The notes under the pieces were generated by a model. The model was not told the origin of the DNA. It searched no databases and saw only the letters and a list, made by a program, of their open reading frames with translations. Positions 11,731 through 22,246 of a stretch of 64,000 bases of DNA are shown one piece after another. Both the position numbers and the translations under genes were made by a program. Source of the stretch: Euryodendron excelsum (lineage: Eukaryota; Streptophyta; Magnoliopsida; Ericales; Pentaphylacaceae); assembly GCA_033060915.1 (NCBI GenBank), contig CM065390.1, positions 15,163,501 to 15,227,500 on the forward strand, in the 5' to 3' direction. Within the stretch, counting starts at the first letter, position 1, and each line of letters opens with the position of its first letter.

Positions 11731-13854
11731 ATGGTGTGCAGTGACAGGACAACCACCCCAACTAACACTGTGTCCATTAGCAGTCCCTTCTCGTCCCCTC
11801 CTTCGTCATCTTCTTCTTCACCAACCCAGTCTCCTCCTCCCCCTAGTGCTCCTCTCTCTCCTCCGCCGGTTATTCTCAGCCCTTGTGCTGCCTGCAAGAT
11901 TCTCCGGCGCCGGTGCGTCGAGAAATGCGTTCTGGCGCCGTACTTTCCGCCTACCGATCCACTAAGGTTCACCATTGCCCATAGAGTCTTTGGAGCTAGC
12001 AACATCATGAAGCTGTTGCAGGTAATTAATGCTCATTAAGCTTTTCGAGACTTAGGTTCAGTGCAAACACAGCAAATTAGGCTCTTGGGTTGTGTTTGGA
12101 AGTCACTTCTTGGAAGAATGACTTTAGTTGGCTCCTCGGTTGACTTCCAGGAGCAGAAGCCCAAAAAAACAAAAAAGAAAAACAGAAGAAGAAGAAAAGA
12201 TTTTTAACTCGAGTGGATTCTCTCTTTCACATCCTCACTGATTTTTTTTTTTTTTTTTTTGGGACAAATTACATCTACCTCTCTTCAGGTTTGAGACTTT
12301 TATAATTCACCTCTTGAGATTTTAAAAATTACATTCTTTTTTCTTGAAATTTGAGATGAGTTACATTTTTATTCAGCTATTAAATTTTTTAACAAAATAT
12401 ATGCGATGTCAACAAAAAAAAAAACAGATTTGTTACTAAATTATTCTAATATGCATAAAATGACAAATAAATTTTTTTTTTTGCTTATGACATGACAAAT
12501 AGATCTTACATACTATAAAAAAAATCAACATATGTGAGAGAAAAAGATTTAACATTTAGGAAAAAAGTTAAAAATTTTAAAAATTAACATAATAATTAAT
12601 TTTAGAAGTAAAAAAAAATTTTATTTATGTCATTTCATACACATAAGAGCAATTTAAGTAATAAACTTATTTTTTTACTGACATCACATATATTCTGTTA
12701 AAAGATTTAACATTTAAAAAAAAATGTAACTCACTTTAAATTTTAAAAGAAAAAAATATAATTTCTAAAACTTCATGATGTAGATTAGAATAGTCTCAAA
12801 TCTCAAAAGAGGTAAATGTAATTTGATTTTTTTTTTTTTTAGGTGATCACTTTCAATAAAGCAAGCAGGTGTTAAACTTTTAAATTCTTTCAAAATAATC
12901 TTTGAACTTGATTAGCCAGCACTTCTTTATTTGGTGTATGGGGCTCCACCTCTTGTCAGTATAGCTTGAAAAGTTGACAATTTTTATTTTTATTTTTATG
13001 TAACTAGTGAAAATCTGTTTATGACCCGGCCTGATACGGCTTTTCAAACTCATCTCTGGAGAGTAAACTCCTCCGACAAACTCTCACAATTAGGTAAAAT
13101 ACTATCGTCTAAACAGACAATTGCCCTTGACATTGCCCTTCTCTAACAAGGAATTTTTTTTAATACTAGGTGGTCAGGAGTAGTTGATCCCAGATTGGGT
13201 ACTAAATTTTGCTACAAATTTTTTAATGTTCAAGTAGAAGTTATTCTTCCTTGCAGTTGCATTTTTCTTGAGATTTCCTATCTACCATTTAATCCAGTCG
13301 AGTACAGTCCAATTAGCATCGTACGCATTACTCATCAAGGGTACTTTCGTAAATGACCCCAACTATTGTGACTCATGTTTTGTTCAACTTCCATTAATGC
13401 ACAATGGTTCTGCACTTAGACTTGGCAGATGAACACTGCCATTTATTTTTTGGACTTCAAATATTGACTTAAACCAAACTAGTAATAATGCTATATATGT
13501 TGGAATTCATTTCAGGAACTTCCTGAGTCTCAGAGATCAGATGCAGTGAGCAGCCTGGTTTATGAAGCAAATGCAAGGATTAGAGACCCAGTTTATGGCT
13601 GCGCCGGCGCGATTTTTCAACTCCAAAAGCAAGTTGGTGAGCTCCAGGCTGAACTGGCCAAGGCACAAGCTGAGCTTGTCAACATGCAGTGCCAGCAAGC
13701 TAATTTACTGACCTTAATTTACATGGAAATGTCACAATCTCAAGAACCCACCTTTCAACAACAGGAAGTAGAAGAAGAACCAATGTATGATCATGCAAGC
13801 TTCTCTATGGATGATGGCAATTTTGGCCCTGCTTGGGAAACACTTTGGGCATGA
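11731..13854 (+). CDS. LBD1-like: LOB-domain transcription factor, class I, LBD1/LBD11-like (copy 1)
   Basis: Two exons, 11731-12021 and 13516-13854, joined by a phase-0 GT-AG intron of 1494 bp; 209 aa. The start is the first ATG after a TATA box and CT-rich leader, and matches copy 2. Residues 1-46 are a Ser/Pro-rich low-complexity tail. The LOB zinc finger CX2CX6CX3C is C52, C55, C62 and C66. The GAS block contains FGASNIMK (87-94), and the leucine-zipper-like LX6LX3LX6L is L133, L140, L144 and L151. The C-terminal 50 residues are acidic and end in WETLWA. Class I LBD proteins bind DNA as dimers in the nucleus and act at organ boundaries and in lateral or secondary growth. Assignment to the LBD1/LBD11 branch rests on the conserved core; the exact orthologue is not certain. 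The intron contains a fold-back element absent from copy 2. Confidence 0.95.
12261..12824. mobile_element. Fold-back element in the LBD copy 1 intron
   Basis: 564 bp absent from the copy 2 intron. The left end reads acaaattacatctacctc and the right end, reversed, caaattacatttacctc. The inverted similarity continues inward, for example tgagttacattttta against the complement of aaaaatgtaactca, so nearly the whole element can fold into one imperfect hairpin. It is flanked on both sides by GA followed by a long T run (12239-12260 and 12825-12840), consistent with a target duplication in a T-tract. The class (MITE or fold-back) is not determined. Confidence 0.72.
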
Positions 13855-13963
13855 ACCCATATTGAAGAAAGTTTGAAGCTTGAATTTTTTTATAATTAAT
13901 GAAGGAAATAACTCAAAAGAATTATAACAAAGAGATCAATTGTAGTGAGGAAAATGTTATTTC

Positions 13964-15320
13964 TGTTGGAAAAATCTTGTATAATGTTTTTCATATAAAT
14001 TGTAATCATAACAAAGTGAAATTAAACATAATGAATAATGTGTATGTAATAATGTGACATGACATACTAAACAATGCATAGGCGATAATGCAATGAAAGG
14101 CAAATTAAGTCGAGTGCTGCACACTCTCTCATTAAGACAGATTCGCCCCCACTGAGGTGCCAATGGGATTAACGGGTATCTATATCCAGGATAAAATGAT
14201 CACAACACTGAATAAGTAGTACTACAATATTCAGGTTCAGTAAATACAAACGTTAGATTTTACTCTCTCCATGTACAGTATGAATGTAATATGTATGAAA
14301 GAAAACATAAGAAAATTTTTGTCTAATTCAATATAGAATTATGACAGTAAATTTTATACAAAAACTTATACCGTTTCTAACAAAATCAATATGGTATGAT
14401 AATTAAAGACAGTATTTTCTACGCTAAAAATATACTGCAATTTTGTAGAATTTCATCATAAAAATTCAATATAGAAACACAGAACAAAGTAGTTAAATTT
14501 TCACTAAAATTCACCACACAATATATACAGAAATTCATCTGAAAACAAAACTTGGATAAAAATTCGTACAGAATTTCTAAGTCTAAAATGAAGATCAGAA
14601 AAATTGATTGAACAGTTAGAATTCACTTAAAACAGCTACTGGAATCTAGGCAGCACTTCGCCAGAAATGCAAACGAACGTCGCCGGAATCTGGGCAGATT
14701 ATCGTCGGGTCAGTTGCGGTAGGATTTCGTCCGAGAGAGAGAGAGAGGAACAAAAACTATTTTATTTTGAAGGAGGAATCTTTCTATATATAGAAAGATT
14801 CGCACCCTTTCGAAACGGTACCAGCCAAACAGGTCCTTAGGAAGGGTCGCAACCGTTGGAATTGAATTTGAACTTGAACCGGTTCTAAAAATTAAATATT
14901 AAACCAGTCCAAGCTTATTTAATATTATTAACCTGCACCCGCCCCACCCTAGATGGACAGCGAGGCGTGCGTAGAGTATTGGGTCAACTCATAAGTTTCA
15001 TAGATCCTCCCCTTTTCACAAAAGTGGGGTGTCCCTTAGGGTCTAAACCCATCTCTAAATCTAAGTTTTATATACTCATCAATTTTTTAATAGAAAATCA
15101 ATGTGGGACAAACCTTTAGTTCCACCCAATAACCATACCCATGATACTTACTTTGAAGACCATTATCTCATTCAAACCTCTATGAATTTAAGCAAGTAGA
15201 TGCTTGTTCTTCATCTCCTCATGAATGAGAATACAAAGCACCTCAGACCTACTAAAAAGGACTTGTGGGTCTCACCTTAACAATGGTTCAAAGTTCTATG
15301 TCACACCAAATATTCTAACA
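13964..15320. mobile_element. Probable solo LTR downstream of LBD copy 1
   Basis: 1357 bp present only in copy 1, 110 bp after the LBD stop codon. It starts TGTTGGAAA and ends TTCTAACA, a short inverted TG...CA pair typical of LTRs. Flanking five bases are atttc (13959-13963) and atttt (15321-15325), a near target duplication. The copy 2 sequence at about 45695-45720 looks like the empty site. Inside are a (GA)n tract and tctatatatagaaag (a possible LTR promoter), but no coding frame. A single LTR left after recombination between two LTRs is the simplest reading. Confidence 0.6.
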
Positions 15321-15551
15321 ATTTTTTCAAAAAAAAATTTATAGAAAATTTTATCAGAATGATGTGATGATAACATTTTTGTAATTAAGAGTCATTATTT
15401 TAAGTATTTTATTTTAAAGTAAAAGACTTAGATTCAACCACAGTACTCTATACCGGAATTCTTGTAGTAATGTAGCTTAATATAATAGTCAACATTTAAG
15501 GAGTGAGATATTTGACAAAAGCAAATATAAGCTTATGGGATTTTCTTCCTA

Positions 15552-15556
15552 CCTTG
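15552..15556 (+). repeat. Target-site duplication ccttg, left
   Basis: Identical to 25750-25754. The uninterrupted site in copy 2 is 45906-45910. Confidence 0.93.
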
Positions 15557-16193
15557 TGGTGATGATGGTTTCCCAACTAGATCGGGGGCCGTATTATCTG
15601 TCGACCGGTATCGACCAGACCACGTCCTTCCCACGTCATCTTGCCTTTGCTTGACCAAGTCCCCCTACGGCTCGTCCTCGACCTCCTGAGTAAACTGCCC
15701 TCTCGGAAGGGCACTTCGATCTAATCGGCCCCCCAACCATGTCAATGGGGTCTACACCTGACACCGGACACCCTGACATACACTAGGGGTGTGGGCGTGG
15801 CGTGTACCAGCAATAATTGTCATGCCTCCGACACCGTTCTGATACACGCTACCCTGGAGAGTGTGGAGAAGACCTTCTCAAGTGCCTTGTCACAGCTCTA
15901 ACCTTTCAAGAAGAGGCTGCCACGTGGAGAGGCCACCTACTGCCCCCATGCAGGCATACAAGGCATTACAGCCAACCCCTTCGCAGGTATGCTAACAGCC
16001 ATAACCTAAGAGAAAACCTTAAGACATTGTTTTTTCCTCTCTATCAACTTGATACCTAGAAATCTAACTTGAACATCGAAGGGCCTTTGACTGCCACCAC
16101 ACCGATGGGTTTAGTGCAAGAGATCACTAACCAGCTAGCAGGGAGTTCATCTTAGACTTGGGGGCAAGACACCACCAGTTTACTGCATCATCA
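15557..16193 (+). repeat. 5' LTR of the Tat element
   Basis: 637 bp, beginning TGGTGATGATGG and ending TGCATCATCA. It differs from the 3' LTR at about one position in nine by eye count, mostly C/T and G/A transitions. It retains about 19 bp (after ccacgtg, near 15925) missing from the 3' LTR. Confidence 0.93.
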
Positions 16194-16195
16194 AC

Positions 16196-16212
16196 TGGCG
16201 CCGTCTATGGGA
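16196..16212 (+). promoter_or_regulatory. Primer-binding site
   Basis: tggcgccgtctatggga starts two bases after the 5' LTR. The TGG start pairs with a tRNA CCA end, and the sequence matches the common plant gypsy form. The tRNA species was not determined. Confidence 0.8.
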
Positions 16213-16283
16213 AACGACTATCCTCGTGGCATTTCAAGGTCTTGACTAGGTCTGGGATTAGCACCCTCCCTGAAGGAAACTCG

Positions 16284-17650
16284 ATGGCCGATTCCAGCGC
16301 AGAGAAGATAGCTGCCTTGGAGAAGACGGTGGCTGACATGATGGTCAGCATGCAAAAGTTGGCCCGTCAAAACGCAAAATTGCTTCAACAAACACCCGTC
16401 CCTCCAATAGAGATTCCACCACCGCCCAACCCGCAGGCGGAAGAACAAGAGGAGCAGGAGGTTGACAAGGATTATCCATTCCCCCCAAAGGCAACGAAAA
16501 CGGCAATGGAGGACGAGTTAGAGACCCTCTCCTCCGCCGCAAGCCCTACATCGAAGAAGCACAAATGAACCACGCCATCTCCTCAAGAACAGAGATGGTA
16601 GATGACAAGCCGGAGAGTTCCCATGCTTGGGACGAACAATTGAGGGCCATGTAAGCTCAAATGGCAGGAGTTTTGGCCGCTGTGGAGGCCAAAGCCCCAA
16701 ACACGGTGGACGCGCTCATCGGAAGGACAACTTCGCCTTTCACCTAGAAAGTGATGGACTACCCGCTCCCTTTGAAGTTCAAAATGCTGACAGTGGACAC
16801 GTTTGACGGGTCTAGAGACCCAGTAGACCACTTAGAGATGTTCAGGGCGCTCATGCATCTGCAGGCAGTGCCGGACGAGATCATGTGTAGGGCATTCCCC
16901 GTCACGTTGAAGGGTTCGACACGAACCTGGTTCAACAAAATCAAACTAGTGACGGTCTCCACCTTCAAAGAACTCAGCAAGCTTTTTATGAGCCACTACA
17001 TTGAGGCTCAGAGACAAAGGAGGCCTGCGGCATACCTGTTAACTGTGAGGCAGAAAAAGGAGGAAATGCTGCGGGAGTATATGGGAAGCTTCAATCAAGA
17101 AACTTTGGCCGTGGACGACGTAGATGACAAGATGGCCGTCACAGCGTTCATGAGCGGCTTGAGGAGTGGGAAACTCCTCTTCTCCTTATTGAAGAGGCCA
17201 CCCTAAGATATAGTCAAATTGATGCTTTGAGCTCAGAATCACATGAATGCAGAAGATGCCATGAGCGCCAGGGGAGACAATGATAAAGGGAGTGGCTCTC
17301 GCATGGAGAAAAAGAGGTCGAGTGGGACCTCAAATGAGGAGAGGGAGATGAAGGCGAGTAGAACAAGCAACCAGGCAAGGAGCCGGGGAGAAAAAAGACG
17401 CGAGCACTATCGCGGTCTAGACCGAGCATTCACCCCACTCACGATGAAGTTGAAGGATGTCCTGATGGAGATCAGGGATGACCTGGACCTGAAATGCCTC
17501 GAGCCTCTTAAGACGCCCTCGAGCATGAGGAACAGAAGGAGATACTGCCAATTCCACTGCAAACATGGTCGTGACACAGAGGACTGTATCAACCTAAAGC
17601 AACAAATCGAGGATCTAATCAAACGGGGAAGGTTTAGTCGCTACGTGGCT
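16284..17650 (+). pseudogene. Tat gag, broken
   Basis: The likely start at 16284 opens a coiled-coil-like N-terminus (KIAALEKTVADMMVSMQKLA) and a proline-rich linker, ending at a stop at 16566. The frame then shifts. After stops near 16652 and 16747, the retrotransposon gag core (PF03732-like) runs from 16751 to 17203, with FDGSRDPVDHLEMFRALM and TRTWFNKI. A stop at 17204 interrupts it. A basic linker follows at 17243-17650, with the Cys/His segment YCQFHCKHGRDTEDCINLKQ that precedes protease in this lineage. Gag would form the cytoplasmic particle. At least one frameshift and several stops prevent function. Confidence 0.88.
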
Positions 17651-17684
17651 GGCCGAGACCGAACACGGGGAGAACGACGCAGCC

Positions 17685-18260
17685 TTGCAAGGACAAAAAC
17701 AACCAAAAAAGCCCATTGGAGAGATAAAGGTCATTGCAGGAGGATTCGCTGGAGGAGGGGAGTCCTCTTCAGCGAGGAAGAAACATGTTCGGGACATCCA
17801 AACCGAAGCAGAAGTAATGCTGGTCGGGGTAGCCAGCAAGAAGACGAAGACCGAAGGCCCCGTGATCACCTTCACGAAGGAAGAAGTAGTCGAGCTACAC
17901 CAACCCCACGATGACCCTTTGGTTGTCTCTGCGGTGATCTCCAACTTCAAAACTTGGAGAATCTTGGTCGACAACGGAAGCTCGGCCAACAACCTGTTCC
18001 GGGGGGCCTTCGAGAAAATACAGATCGGCTAAGAGAAGCTAAAGCCAGTCAACTCTTCCCTGGTCGGTTTACAGGAGACTGGGTGGTCCCTCTCGGGTCC
18101 ATCACCTTACCAGTCACCCTTGGGGAGGAACCACACTGGATGACGAAAATAGTCCACTTCCTGGTTGTGGACTGCCCATCTACATACAACACTATCATTG
18201 GCCGAACTGCTCTAAACCAGTTCAAAACAATCACTTCCACGTACCATCTCTGAATCAAAT
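17685..18260 (+). pseudogene. Tat aspartic protease region, broken
   Basis: The active-site block reads RILVDNGSSANNLF with the catalytic Asp codon at 17970. Plant gypsy elements usually have D-x-G-S-S-A here, so the core residues are kept. The frame changes near 18000-18030, and the rest of the domain (IIGRTALNQFKTITSTYHL) is in another frame up to a stop at 18251. The domain would cut the gag-pol polyprotein inside the particle. Confidence 0.82.
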
Positions 18261-18262
18261 TC

Positions 18263-19500
18263 TTGACCAACACTGGGGTTGGATGCGCAAGGGGCGATCA
18301 GAAGGAAGCACGGGAGTGCTATATGGCCTCTCTCAAAGGGGAACCCAACAGAGAGACCTTGGTCATCGAAGAGCTCGAACCGGCAGAAGAACTGGAAGAT
18401 AAAGAGGAAGAGGAAGTCAGAAGAGGTGAGCTGGCGGAAGAACTAGAAGATGTCCCAATCGGGGCCCAAGAGCATAACAGAACAATGAAGATCGGGGCTA
18501 CCGCACCAGAAGAGTTGAAGCAGCAGCTGCGGAAGTTCCTGAAGGACAACGTTGACGTGTTCGCCTGGTCTCACGAGAATATGCTTGGTATTGACACGTG
18601 AGTAGCAGCTCATTACTTGAACATTGACCCTGACGCTAGGCCAGTCAAGCAGAAGAGAAGGAACTTTGCACTAGACAAAAATGATGCAGTTGCTGAGGAA
18701 GTAGAGAAGCTGGTGCAGGTGAAATTCATAAGAAAAGTGCACTACCCCACTTGACAATCCAACGTCGTCATGGTAAAGAAGTCCAATGGGAAATGGCGGA
18801 TGTGCGTTGACTTCACCGACTTGAATAAAGCGTGCCCAAAGGACAGTTTCCCCCTGCCAACCATCGACCTCCTCGTCGACTCTACTGCAGGGTATGAAAT
18901 GCTAACTTTTATAGATGTTTTTTCAAGCTATAACCATATCCGATGGCCGAGCGCAACCAGGAGCATACAGCCTTCATCACAGACCGATGGCTCTATTGCT
19001 ACAACGTTATGCCGTTCGAACTAAAGAATGCAGGGGCAACACACCAACGGCTGGTCAACCTCATGTTCAAATCAAAAATTGGGCGTAATGTGGAAGTTTA
19101 CGTAAATGACATGTTGGTGAAAAGCAAGGAAGCCACCAATCATCTATGGGATCTCGAAGAGACGTTCCAAACACTCCGCAAGTACCGGATGAAGCTCAAT
19201 CCCGCCAAATGTGCCTTCGGCATTGCCTCGGGGAAGTTCTTAGGCTTTATGGTCTCACAAAGGGGGATTGAAGCGAACCCAGAAAAGATTCAAGCCATCA
19301 TTAACATGCAAGCGCCTCGGACAAAAAAGGATGTTTAGTGTCTGGCAAGACGTGTTGCAGCCCTGAACAAATTCATCTCCCGGTCCATCGACAAGTGTCT
19401 TCCGTTCTTCAAAATCCTACGCAAGGCGTTCGAGTGGTATGAGGAGTGTGAAGTAGCCTTCGGTCAACTCAAACAATATCTTAGCTCAGTCCCACTCCTC
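18263..19500 (+). pseudogene. Tat reverse transcriptase, broken
   Basis: RT landmarks in order: VFAWSHENMLGID (about 18560), MVKKSNGKWRMCVDFTDLNK (18770-18829), KDSFPLPTIDLL, and a frameshift near 18935 within SSYNHI. YNVMPFELKNAGATHQRLVN follows at about 19000-19060, and the catalytic box is YVND at 19099-19110. The usual box is YVDD; the first Asp is Asn (aat, 19105-19107), which should abolish polymerisation. Stops at 18599, 18753 and 19336. The thumb and connection follow to about 19500. Confidence 0.9.
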
Positions 19501-19524
19501 AGCTGAACTGTCCCGGGGGAGGAA

Positions 19525-19880
19525 TTGTTTCTCTATTTGGCAATGTCGGCGACAGTAGTGAGCTTAACTCTTGTCCGAGAAGAAAGGGGGATCCAAAAGC
19601 CAATGTACTACACCAGTCGCACCTTGCTTGGAGCAGAAGAACGGTACCCGAAGATGGAACTCATCGCCCTCGCGCTGGTGATTGTAGCTCGGTGCTTAAG
19701 GCCCTACTTCCAAGCCCACACGATTGTGGTACTCAATGACCAGCCCTTGAAGAACATTCTACACAGGCCAGAGACGTCAGGACGCCTAGTGAAATGGTTC
19801 GTTAAACTCAGTCAATTCGACATCCACTACCGACCCCGATTGGTGATCAAAGGGCAGGCCACTGCAGATTTCATCGTAGA
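19525..19880 (+). pseudogene. Tat gypsy-type RNase H
   Basis: This is the ordinary RNase H fused to RT in Ty3/gypsy elements: LYLAMSATVVSLTLVREE, then PMYYTSRTLLGAEERYPKME and DIHYRPRLVIKGQATADFI. In this lineage the domain is thought to be catalytically relaxed because of the second RNase H that follows. A stop at 19504 precedes it; the domain itself is open. Confidence 0.85.
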
Positions 19881-19914
19881 ATTCACTAACCCACCCCTTG
19901 CCACCCCTGAAGTC

Positions 19915-20360
19915 GATCTACCTGATAGCAACTGGGTCCTGAATGTCGATGGTCCTTCCACTCACGATTCTGGTGGTGTCGGAGTAGTCCTCGTCACCCC
20001 AGATGGCTACAAGATGGAATATGCTCTCCACTTTAAGTTCCCTACCACCAACAACGTTGCTGAATACGAAGCACTCATTACCGATCTCAAAATAGCTCGG
20101 CGAATGGGGGTCGAACAGATAGTGCTGCGAAGCGACTCTCAATTGGTGATGAAGCAAGTCTAGGGGGAGTATGAGGCCAGAGAAGACAACATGAAGCAGT
20201 ACTGCCAAGTGGCAAAGAGCCTGGCTAGGAGATTTGTGAAAATCCTACTGAAGCGTGCCCCGAGATTGCAGAATGAAGAGGATGACCGGCTAGCCAGGAT
20301 TGCCTCATCCAACGAGCCGGACCCGAATGGTCCAATTGAGATTCTTGATTCACCGAGCAT
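19915..20360 (+). pseudogene. Second (archaeal-type) RNase H of the Tat element
   Basis: Between the gypsy RNase H and integrase lies a distinct RNase H-like domain: WVLNVDGPSTHDSGGVGVVL, NNVAEYEALITDLKIARRMG and VLRSDSQLVMKQV. The D, E and D residues of VDG, EYEAL and SDSQL are the expected catalytic acidic set. A stop at 20161 is followed in frame by GEYEAREDNMKQYC and a linker to about 20360. This extra domain is characteristic of the plant Tat lineage. Confidence 0.87.
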
Positions 20361-20379
20361 CTAAAGCCCAGAAGTCAAC

Positions 20380-21618
20380 CAAATCAAGCCCGAAACCTCT
20401 TGGATGACCCAAATCAGGAGTTTCTTGGAGAATGGAACCCTACCTGAAGACCGGAACAAGGCGAGGTAGATTCAGTACCATTCGATTAGGTACCTCATAC
20501 AGGATGGAGTACTCTACAAAAGGGGGCACACCATGCCGCTGCTTCGTTGCGCTAATAAGGAAGAGGCAAACTAAATTATGCGGGAGGTCCATGAAGGGGT
20601 GTGTGGGAACCACTCTGGTGGTTGATCTTTCACTAAGAAGATACCACGAACAGCCTACTATTGGCCCACCATGGAAAAAGATGCCCATGAATTCGTCAAA
20701 AAATGTGACAAGTGCCAACAATTCACCAACATCCTAAGGCTGCCCTCTCAGGAGCTAACCCCGGTCCAGACCCCATGGCCTTTTGCCCAATGGGGGATCG
20801 ACATCGTGGGACCGTTGTTGATTGGAAAAGGGCAGAGGAAGTTCGCGGTCGTGGCGATCGACTAATTCACAAAGTGGGCAGAGGTAGAAGCCCTACCGAC
20901 GATCACTGAGGAGAAGATGAAAAAGTTCTTGTGGCAGAACATTGTTTACAGGTTTAGAATCCCCAGGGTCTTCATCACGGACAACGCGAAGCAGTTTGGG
21001 GGCAGACAGTTCCACCAACTGTGCACTGACTTGGGAATAAGCCACCACACTTCATCCCCTGAGCACCCTCAGGCAAACGGCCAAGTCGAAGTTACCAACA
21101 AGTCCCTCTTGAAGATCCTCAAAAAGAAGTTGGAGAAGGCCAAGGGCTTGTGGGCGAAGTAGCTCCCTAACATCATTTGGGCCTACAGAACGACAGAGAG
21201 AGTGTCCACGGGGTAGACGCCTTTCTTGCTTACCTTCGGCACCGAAGCCGTCATCCCAGTAGAGATCGGCCTTCCAAGCTCGAGGACAATGCAGTTCAAC
21301 CCCATGACCAATGGCGAGGCTATGAATGTGGACCTAGATCTATTGGAAGAAAGGAGGCTACAAACACCTATGAGGGTGGCGTCTTACCAGTAGAAGATGT
21401 GCCAGTACCACAACTCCAGGGTTCGACCAAAAGACTTCACAACCGGGGACCTTGTTCGGAAAAGAGTTAACCAATCCACCAAAGATCCAAGAGAGGGCAA
21501 GCTCGGACTTAATTGGGAAGGACCTTACGAGGTGGTCAGCAGTACTCGGAAGGGGACCTACAGACTAAAGAACCAAGAGGGCAAGGAACTTCCACATCCA
21601 TCCATGCAAAGCACTTGA
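20380..21618 (+). pseudogene. Tat integrase, broken
   Basis: The zinc-binding N-terminus has HEGVCGNH (about 20600) and CDKCQQF (20704-20724). The DDE catalytic core has Asp at 20800 (GIDIVGPL), Asp at 20980 (FITDN) and Glu at 21088 (ANGQVE), with 35 residues between the second Asp and the Glu, as expected. The C-terminal region ends with LNWEGPYEVV and a stop at 21616. One frame runs throughout, but stops occur near 20572, 20632, 20863, 21160, 21214 and 21391. The enzyme would insert the cDNA into chromosomal DNA. Confidence 0.9.
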
Positions 21619-21710
21619 GAAAGTACTACTCTTGAAAGGCCCACAATGTAACTCAACGACTATCAATAAAAACGACAATTCAACAATTGTCTACTTGAAT
21701 GAAATTGACA

Positions 21711-22000
21711 CAGAATCTACTCAGTCCATGTGGTCGAGCAGAGCCAGACGGTCTTTATGGAAATGCCACAGAATCTGCTCGGTCTATGTGGTCGACTAGA
21801 GCCAGACAGCCTTTATGGCAATGGCATAGAATCTGCTCGGTCCATGTGGCTGAGCAGAGCCAGACGGCCTTTATGGCAATGGCACAGAATCTACTCGATC
21901 CATGTGGCCGAGCAGAGCCAGATGACCTTTAAGGCAATGGCACAGAATTTGCTTGGTCCACGTGGCCGAGCAGAGCCAAACGGCCTTTCATGCAAAGACG
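21711..22000 (+). repeat. 58-bp tandem repeat, five units, in the Tat 3' region
   Basis: Units begin at 21711, 21769, 21827, 21885 and 21943 (period exactly 58), each starting with a variant of cagaatctactcagtccatg; the last is slightly short. The period is not a multiple of three, so open frames here are by-products. Such arrays in the 3' untranslated part of Tat elements are known sources of satellite DNA. Confidence 0.95.
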
Positions 22001-22246
22001 AGAAGAATTCTACAAGCATTCCCCAAGTCATCCCAGCAAAGCGTTCAGTAAATGCGACAAACTTGAGGTGTAAGAAGAAATTTTCATTAATACTAGGAAG
22101 AATACAAAGGGCAAAACGCCACTTCACCAAAAAAAAAAAGGATGGAAGAAAAAGAAAACGACCAGCAAAGCAAAACAAGGGGGCCTGGACTACATTCACA
22201 ACTGAGCTTGCTCGATAGCTCGTCTTTCCTCCTCAGCAACAGCCTG

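Noticed and set aside
11703..12008. Minus-strand frame opposite LBD exon 1
   Set aside because: Shadow of the GC-rich LBD coding sequence; no splice or codon support of its own.
21699..22218. Plus-strand frames with repeated SRARRPLWQ-type words
   Set aside because: Produced by the 58-bp tandem repeat read in different frames; not a protein.
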